Shown here piece by piece: positions 21,794 through 24,774 of a stretch of 24,774 nucleotides of DNA. The DNA lies in IMG/VR virus record IMGVR_UViG_3300031523_000007, positions 1 to 24,774 of that record; one strand, given 5' to 3'. The translations under genes were made by a program, and so were the position numbers. Positions within the stretch are counted from its first letter, which is position 1. Each line of letters starts with the position of its first letter. Origin of the DNA: a virus. The notes under the pieces were generated by a model. The model saw nothing but the letters and a program-made list of their open reading frames with translations, was not told the DNA's origin and did not search any database.

Positions 21794-21924
21794 TCAAGCT
21801 CCATATCTTTTTTGTATTCTAAAGCGCACCCCCAATTACAGAAAGCGCCTAGGGGAACCCTTACCATTTTATGCCGATCCCTGCTTTTTTTGCAGTATCG
21901 ACACTTTAGCTTTTCGTTAGGCAC
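21790..21924 (-). CDS. 44-aa zinc-finger protein, GTG start
   Basis: GTG at 21924 lies 4 nt after the previous stop, with GAGGAAT about 7 nt upstream. The stop overlaps the Ref-like ATG (ATGA, 21790-21793). Product: PNEKLKCRYCKKSRDRHKMV, RVPLGAFCNWGCALEYKK, DMELE. CxxC plus FCNWGC gives a four-Cys zinc ribbon, resembling the N-terminal zinc part of lambda NinG (CKICGEWF...CCPEHG). It may be a detached NinG-type zinc module working with the adjacent nucleases. The gene call is strong; the function is inferred. Confidence 0.75.
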   Translation of the reverse strand: MPNEKLKCRYCKKSRDRHKMVRVPLGAFCNWGCALEYKKDMELE

Positions 21925-21928
21925 TATT

Positions 21929-22144
21929 CTATTCCTCGATGTAAAAATCATTTAGGCCGTACATATCAACAACAGTATCAAGCCTATACGGTTGAAATTT
22001 AAGCAGGTTCATAGGTATATTGACTAAGAATTTATGAGCGTTAGTTTCGAAAACATCGGCGCTATGCCTCCATCTAACCGTTTTACCGGCCCTGACAGCT
22101 TGCTCAATGTCTTTAACTGTCAAAGCTCGGCGATTATCCGGCAT
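21929..22144 (-). CDS. Unknown protein (71 aa)
   Basis: Start taken at the ATG 22144 (MPDNRRALTVKDIEQAV) with AGAGG about 10 nt upstream; a GTG at 22162 would add six residues and is a real alternative. The product is basic at the N-terminus: a helix (TVKDIEQAVRAGKTVRW) followed by beta segments (KFLVNIPMNLL, YRLDTVVDMYGLNDFYIEE). The 'V-x-D-I-x-x-A-V-x-x-G-K-x-V-x-W' form recurs in small phage proteins of unknown role. It overlaps the end of the HTH gene by 11 nt and sits upstream of the zinc-finger and nuclease genes in one operon. Confidence 0.6.
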   Translation of the reverse strand: MPDNRRALTVKDIEQAVRAGKTVRWRHSADVFETNAHKFLVNIPMNLLKFQPYRLDTVVDMYGLNDFYIEE

Positions 22145-22472
22145 TAGGGAAAGCCTCTTCACCGACGTTTTCCATAAGATATATGGCAGTCCATAGTGTT
22201 GAGGTTTTGCATCGAGTCAAAAAGGCCATATCCTCGATTGATTTACCCTCTGACCTATAAACCATAATTTGTAAAGCTTGCTTGTACGTAATTACATGGC
22301 AAGTCTTTGGTCTGCGCGAATTGCGAACCGATTTAACTACGCCGCCAAAAACTTCGTCATTTGTCATGGTTGACGTTATCCATTGGCCGTTAATGAATTT
22401 AAGCGCTAAACCAAACCGGCCCCGCTTGTATTCAATGTGCTCATGCCGCTTTTTTGTTTTTTCCATTGTCAT
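22134..22472 (-). CDS. Putative HTH DNA-binding protein (112 aa)
   Basis: First gene after the strongest promoter in the window. The N-terminal half is basic and beta-like (KRHEHIEYKRGRFGLALKFINGQWITSTM). The C-terminal half carries a helix-turn-helix: TYKQALQIMVYRSEGKSIEDMAFLTRCKTSTLWTAIY (about 63-99), with SIEDMAFLTRCKTSTLWTAI reading as the turn and recognition helix of a homeodomain-like fold. Size, HTH at the C-terminus and position suggest a regulator, possibly of its own operon through the adjacent palindrome, or a late-type activator. That is inference. The first ATG at 22472 lacks a clear ribosome site; the in-frame ATG two codons later is also possible. Confidence 0.62.
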   Translation of the reverse strand: MTMEKTKKRHEHIEYKRGRFGLALKFINGQWITSTMTNDEVFGGVVKSVRNSRRPKTCHVITYKQALQIMVYRSEGKSIEDMAFLTRCKTSTLWTAIYLMENVGEEAFPNAG

Positions 22473-22501
22473 TGCTCTGTATTATTATTTAAGTTGATGT
22501 A

Positions 22502-22530
22502 ACTATATATAAATGCACTTTAACTGTCAA
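22502..22530 (-). promoter_or_regulatory. Strong sigma70 promoter before HTH/nuclease operon
   Basis: On the minus strand TTGACA (perfect), a 17-nt spacer and TATAGT (five of six), 29 nt upstream of the HTH gene's ATG, within an AT-rich 75-nt gap. It is the best consensus promoter here and should work with host RNA polymerase early in infection. Confidence 0.85.
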
Positions 22531-22546
22531 CTATTAATACTAATAG
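22531..22546. promoter_or_regulatory. Candidate operator palindrome abutting the -35 box
   Basis: CTATTA, ATAC, TAATAG: a perfect 6-bp inverted repeat with a 4-bp centre, immediately upstream of the -35 hexamer. The core TAATACTAA is found again just downstream of the -10 box of the endolysin promoter, so a common regulator may read both. Confidence 0.5.
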
Positions 22547-22547
22547 A

Positions 22548-22751
22548 TTATAAATAATATCGCCGCACTCTTGTTTTTTCACCAAATCGATTGATTACCG
22601 TTAGCCAATCACTTTTTATTTTTCTACCCGCAGCCCTTAACTCACTAATACGCTTTGGCAGATCCATTACACCAAGATCGCGCAATGCGTTCAAACTGGT
22701 TAGCGTATTGCCTCGCTTTAAAGATGCCCATATTCGTATGTTTTGTGTCAT
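22548..22751 (-). CDS. Small helix-turn-helix protein (HTH_39-like)
   Basis: 67 aa matching the small phage winged-helix family: RIWASLKRGNTLTSLNALRDLGVMDLPKRISELRAAGRKIKSDW, then a wing-like strand pair (TVINRFGEKTRVRRYYL). The pattern L-x-x-G-x-x-L-T-x-x-x-A-x-x-x-x-G-V/x-x-L-x-x-R-I-x-E-L-R-x-x-G-x-x-I fits the whole domain. Such proteins are found near replication genes and probably bind DNA, but targets are unknown. ATG at 22751, GGAG about 10 nt upstream. It ends one base before the candidate operator. Confidence 0.75.
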   Translation of the reverse strand: MTQNIRIWASLKRGNTLTSLNALRDLGVMDLPKRISELRAAGRKIKSDWLTVINRFGEKTRVRRYYL

Positions 22752-22809
22752 TACTTACTTACTCCATGATTCATCTGTTAATCGTTGTTTTTGGGTTGCT
22801 AGCTCGCCT

Positions 22810-23289
22810 TTAATCGAACATTGATAGTAACTTACTGCTTTCCTCTTGGCCTCGCCTGTATCGCTCTTCTTTGGCTGTGAGGTCTTCCACTGCCGTTGAT
22901 CGATCAAACGCTTTATACATTTGTGACGCAATAACTGGCTCAGCATAAGCAATGACTGCAAGCGAAGATGGAGGCCATAGATCCTTACCTTCATGCGCAG
23001 CCGCTTTAATATCGTCCTCAATGCGTTTATATGCTTTCGTCCAATCCTTGTCAGTGAATTTTTTAAGCTCTTCACACCATCGTTTAAAATTGCTTGAATA
23101 CTCGCCTTGATTATCAATGTGTTCCCCCTCCGCTGATAGAAACTTGTGTGTGAATAACTGACTCATCCGAACCCAGAATTTCGTCATTATTCGTAAATGC
23201 CTCTCGTCGCACGTCCATTGCTTTTTGCTTCCGCTCCATTCTTTCGAGTGGAGTCTCTTTTGTATTTCCTCTAAATTGATTTCTTTCAT
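22810..23289 (-). CDS. Replication protein, lambda P-like helicase loader
   Basis: 159 aa from the ATG at 23289, which has TGGAG 7 nt upstream. The core RIMTKFWVRMSQLFTHKFLSAEGE, then FKRWCEELKKFTDKDWTKAYKRIEDDI and WPPSSLAVIAYA, follows the phage P/GpP family pattern F-W-x-R-M...H-K-F-x-S-x-x-G...W...L......W-P-P-S. These proteins recruit DnaB helicase to the initiator at the phage origin. The gene overlaps the initiator gene by 176 nt in another frame; a start at the internal ATG 23187 would reduce this to 74 nt. It follows the initiator directly, as O and P do in lambda. Confidence 0.77.
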   Translation of the reverse strand: MKEINLEEIQKRLHSKEWSGSKKQWTCDERHLRIMTKFWVRMSQLFTHKFLSAEGEHIDNQGEYSSNFKRWCEELKKFTDKDWTKAYKRIEDDIKAAAHEGKDLWPPSSLAVIAYAEPVIASQMYKAFDRSTAVEDLTAKEERYRRGQEESSKLLSMFD

Positions 23290-23965
23290 TGGTTGCTCCA
23301 CCGTAATTTAATTCGTCTGACCATCTTTCTTGATTTAGCCATGTTGATGCGTTAGGTATAAATTGGCCGTTATCTTTTAGCCACTCATTAGAACTTTTGA
23401 ACTTTTGAACATTGTTAAATATTGTATTTAAAAGAGTTTGATCAGGCTTTATTTTTAACCAAGATTTTTCAGCCTGCGCCTTGCCTTGCTTCTTTGGATA
23501 TAACCCCCAAAAATCTTTAAATGATTCTTTATGTTGGTTATTGGTTTCTAGTTTATAGTTAGTAGTTAGTAGTTTATAGTTAGGGTTATTTTGGCTAACC
23601 GAATCTAACCCAGTGGGTTTATTTTGGGATACGCTAGAGGCCGCATTCTTACTTGGTCTGCCGCCTTTCGCGCCATTTAATTTATTTTTCTTTGTAGTTT
23701 TTCGATATTCTTTTAAATTTTCTTCGCAGCGAGATTGAACCCAACCCTTATCAGTTAAAGTAAAAAACTCATCCAGAATAGTATTTGCAATATCCGAATC
23801 ATTACCCAAACGTAACCGACGAAAAACCGAGTGGGTTTCTTTTGGTATAGGCTTTTCTGTATCGTAGTAGTAATTGATCAAACGAAAATATATAGCCTCT
23901 TCAACTAAGCTTAGATGCGAAGTGCTTAGGGTCCACCCTGCTATATTAAATTTGTAGTAGTGCAT
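23114..23965 (-). CDS. Replication initiator, DUF1376-type (lambda O analogue)
   Basis: 283 aa. The N-terminal DUF1376 domain (1-100) has MHYYKFNIAGWTLSTSHLSLVEEAIYFRLINYYY, RRLRLGND and LTDKGWVQSRCEENLKEYRK. A basic stretch NGAKGGRPSK and a polar repeat linker (SVSQNKP...SVSQNNPNYKLLTTNYKLETNN, about 108-142) follow. Then comes a C-terminal phage replication domain, FWGLYPKKQGKAQAEKSWLKIKP to FIPNASTWLNQERWSDE. It should bind the origin, which probably lies in its own linker. The ribosome site AAGG at 23973-23976 lies 7 nt before the ATG, inside a long RNA helix, so translation is likely controlled. The P-like gene overlaps its 3' end. Confidence 0.82.
   Translation of the reverse strand: MHYYKFNIAGWTLSTSHLSLVEEAIYFRLINYYYDTEKPIPKETHSVFRRLRLGNDSDIANTILDEFFTLTDKGWVQSRCEENLKEYRKTTKKNKLNGAKGGRPSKNAASSVSQNKPTGLDSVSQNNPNYKLLTTNYKLETNNQHKESFKDFWGLYPKKQGKAQAEKSWLKIKPDQTLLNTIFNNVQKFKSSNEWLKDNGQFIPNASTWLNQERWSDELNYGGATNERNQFRGNTKETPLERMERKQKAMDVRREAFTNNDEILGSDESVIHTQVSISGGGTH
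23549..23628. repeat. Iteron-like repeats, candidate replication origin
   Basis: TAGTTTATAGTTAG occurs at 23549-23562 and 23570-23583, exactly 21 bp apart, with TAGTTAG between them. GGGTTATTTTGG (23583-23594) recurs as GGGTTTATTTTGGG (23615-23628). CTAACC occurs at 23595 and 23605, 10 bp apart. AACCC-AGT-GGGTT (23607-23619) is a perfect palindrome. Spacings near whole helical turns fit phased binding of an initiator. Location in the linker of the initiator gene parallels the lambda origin inside gene O. Confidence 0.6.
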
Positions 23966-23966
23966 A

Positions 23967-24075
23967 AAAATACCTTAAATCAGTCCCCCTAGCTGGTGAA
24001 ACTTACCGTGAAGGCAGTAACCAAGGGTGGTTAGAGAGTGGTATGACAACTAAAGGGACTGATTTAAAGTATTTT
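23967..24075 (-). ncRNA. Structured 5' leader of replication initiator (29-bp helix)
   Basis: On the minus strand the 29 bases from 24075 to 24047 pair with the 29 bases from 23995 to 23967 without a mismatch: 25 Watson-Crick and four G-U pairs. On the plus strand those four positions are C-A mismatches. The 51-nt loop contains a 6-bp hairpin (TAACCA-CCCT-TGGTTA, 24018-24033). The 3' arm includes the initiator's ribosome site (AAGG, 23973-23976) and ends one base before the ATG. It may be a translational switch, an RNase III site, or a folded mobile repeat. Confidence 0.6.
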
Positions 24076-24219
24076 GTTGCCTTCAATTACGGAGTTTCAC
24101 GACCGCTTAAATATATTGGACCCCCGATATTCATATTTCCAGAGTTTGCCTCGGGGCAGGGCTTCTCAAAAATCCATCTTACTCTATTTGGTCATCTTTG
24201 CAAGTGGTTGCTTCATGCC
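24076..24219. other. Gap without an intact gene
   Basis: Between the 82-aa gene and the structured leader. On the minus strand a 10-codon frame starts at 24216 with a good GAGGAG site (MKQPLAKMTK), and a 15-codon frame lies at 24087-24134 (MNIGGPIYLSGRETP). Between stops the first frame continues with protein-like sequence (EALPRGKLWKYEYRGSNIFK), which may be a decayed gene. No promoter or terminator is clear. Confidence 0.4.
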
Positions 24220-24468
24220 CTACTCCTCAACACTTAAATTTAATAAAACAACACACTCTATCAGCGTGATAGTGAGATCGTCTTCCTCGGTTTCAAAATG
24301 CGCATCGTCTTCCTGGCGTTCCGCATTGCCAATTAATACAAGAGATCCCTTTGCATCCACATCAGGAACAAAATTCATACCGCCTGTTTGGTCGTCAATG
24401 TACTCTGTAATGTCTGAGATCGTGCCTACAAGAACCTCGTCGTAGCCCTCTGTCGTGTAAATTTTCAT
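24220..24468 (-). CDS. Acidic unknown protein (82 aa)
   Basis: Starts at the ATG 24468, one base after the previous stop; a TTG five codons upstream in frame has no advantage. The product MKIYTTEGYDEVLVGTISDI continues as a small acidic protein with alternating beta-like segments (SLVLIGNAERQED, DLTITLIECVVLLNLSVEE) and no basic patch. Net charge is strongly negative, which in a phage early region could fit a host-protein inhibitor or DNA mimic, but there is no family evidence. Followed by the 254-nt gap with the structured leader. Confidence 0.58.
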   Translation of the reverse strand: MKIYTTEGYDEVLVGTISDITEYIDDQTGGMNFVPDVDAKGSLVLIGNAERQEDDAHFETEEDDLTITLIECVVLLNLSVEE

Positions 24469-24469
24469 G

Positions 24470-24721
24470 CTATTTGCTCGCAATTTCTTTTTCGGTTAAT
24501 GATTCAGCGCTTTCTAATAAAGCAATAATCTGCTCTAAGCTTTCGCACTTGCCACATTCTTTGTCGATCAAGTAGCGGCATATAAGTTTAAGGTTTGGGT
24601 GATAGGTTGTCTTGGTAAATTCTTTTTGGTTACCGTCCTTATCTTGACCCATGTATTTTTCGTTTAAGTGCCAGCAATACTGGTCACGCTCAAAAGAAAA
24701 TTTATTATTAAATGTAATCAT
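24470..24721 (-). CDS. Unknown early-region protein (83 aa)
   Basis: MITFNNKFSFERDQYCWHLNEKYMGQDKDGN, then TTYHPNLKLICRYLIDKECGKCESLEQIIALLESAESL. The layout is a two-strand N-terminal part followed by a helical C-terminal part. It contains three Cys and recalls small phage proteins of the DUF5405 kind (strand, D-x-x-x-W-x-L, long helix with L-x-x-L). I would not name it. No clear ribosome site precedes the ATG at 24721. The next gene begins one base after its stop. Confidence 0.55.
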   Translation of the reverse strand: MITFNNKFSFERDQYCWHLNEKYMGQDKDGNQKEFTKTTYHPNLKLICRYLIDKECGKCESLEQIIALLESAESLTEKEIASK

Positions 24722-24752
24722 GTTATTTGCTTGCTTTGTTTAATGTTTAGCT

Positions 24753-24758
24753 ACTATA
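24753..24758 (-). promoter_or_regulatory. Possible -10 box, -35 off the window edge
   Basis: TATAGT on the minus strand, 32 nt upstream of the first gene, in AT-rich sequence. A 17-nt spacer would put its -35 box just beyond base 24774, so it cannot be checked here. Same hexamer as the 22502-22507 -10 box. Confidence 0.3.
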
Positions 24759-24774
24759 TACGCTAGTTAATCTA

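Noticed and set aside
22755-23117. A 120-codon minus-strand frame within the P-like gene region
   Set aside because: It overlaps the P-like coding frame along most of its length, has no ribosome site, and its Leu/Arg/His-rich product (LRTILKRLRMKVRIYGLHLRLQ) looks like out-of-frame translation.
23967-24075. An intron, retron or integron attC site as explanation of the long inverted repeat
   Set aside because: I see no group I or II core motifs, no reverse transcriptase, and no attC core triplets; pairing asymmetry fits a leader RNA better. A MITE-like element remains possible and is stated as a rival.
24043-24445. Two plus-strand frames of 64 and 123 codons opposite the early genes
   Set aside because: All supported genes are on the minus strand; these frames run across the structured leader and antisense to the 82-aa gene, with no ribosome site and no recognisable domain.
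1-24774. tRNA genes, CRISPR arrays, insertion sequences, integrase or attachment sites
   Set aside because: No cloverleaf-like sequence, no regularly spaced repeats and no transposase or recombinase motif was found in reading both strands. The window ends show no terminal redundancy that I could see.

Overview
The window is a near-contiguous piece of a tailed-phage genome (Caudoviricetes). Every gene I can support lies on the minus strand, so the functional order runs from base 24774 down to base 1. The virion genes are those of a short-tailed, P22-like podovirus: small and large terminase, P22-type portal, scaffold, P22-type coat, gp4-like tail accessory factor, gp10-like hub, gp14-like protein, then the gp7/gp20/gp16-like ejection proteins, in the canonical P22 order. 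The host is probably a gammaproteobacterium, perhaps aquatic. This is inferred only from the P22-like module, moderately low GC by eye, and E. coli-like sigma70 promoters and Shine-Dalgarno sites. No integrase, repressor or tRNA is visible, so lifestyle cannot be decided.

Layout in transcription order. (1) 24721-22548, replication: two small unknown genes, a gap with a long RNA helix just upstream of a DUF1376-type replication initiator, a lambda P-like partner overlapping it by up to 176 nt, and a small HTH protein. The initiator gene carries iteron-like repeats in its central linker, as in lambda O/ori. (2) 22530-20949: a strong sigma70 promoter with an adjacent palindrome drives an HTH protein, an unknown gene, a 44-aa zinc-finger protein, a Ref-like HNH nuclease and a VRR-NUC nuclease, tightly overlapped, then a 52-aa protein. 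(3) 20945-19186: a second good promoter leads into an M15 peptidase endolysin, a holin-like protein, a 15-codon basic micro-ORF and two membrane proteins. (4) 19147-14513: a block of repetitive, beta-rich, probably virion-associated appendage proteins. (5) 14459-10348: TerS, TerL (apparent TTG start) and portal. (6) 10331-9089: a self-contained promoter, five small genes and a terminator inserted between portal and scaffold, the architecture of a phage moron; one product resembles Phd-type antitoxins. (7) 8986-1: scaffold, coat, terminator, a Tad2/DUF2829 anti-Thoeris family gene, a 47-aa gene, two tandem gp4-like genes, a fibre/spike-like protein, gp10-like hub, a small protein, gp14-like GNAT-fold protein and three ejection proteins, the last cut by the window edge.

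Genes are packed with ATGA, GTGA or TAATG overlaps, so translational coupling is pervasive. Several real genes are very short or use GTG/TTG starts and are easily missed: 6305-6448, 9360-9521, 17433-17612, 19934-19981, 20949-21107 and 21790-21924. The strongest candidates for something undescribed are the strand-polarised 29-bp RNA helix that buries the ribosome-binding site of the replication initiator, and the five-gene moron cassette. All family calls are made from reading sequence motifs, not from database searches.
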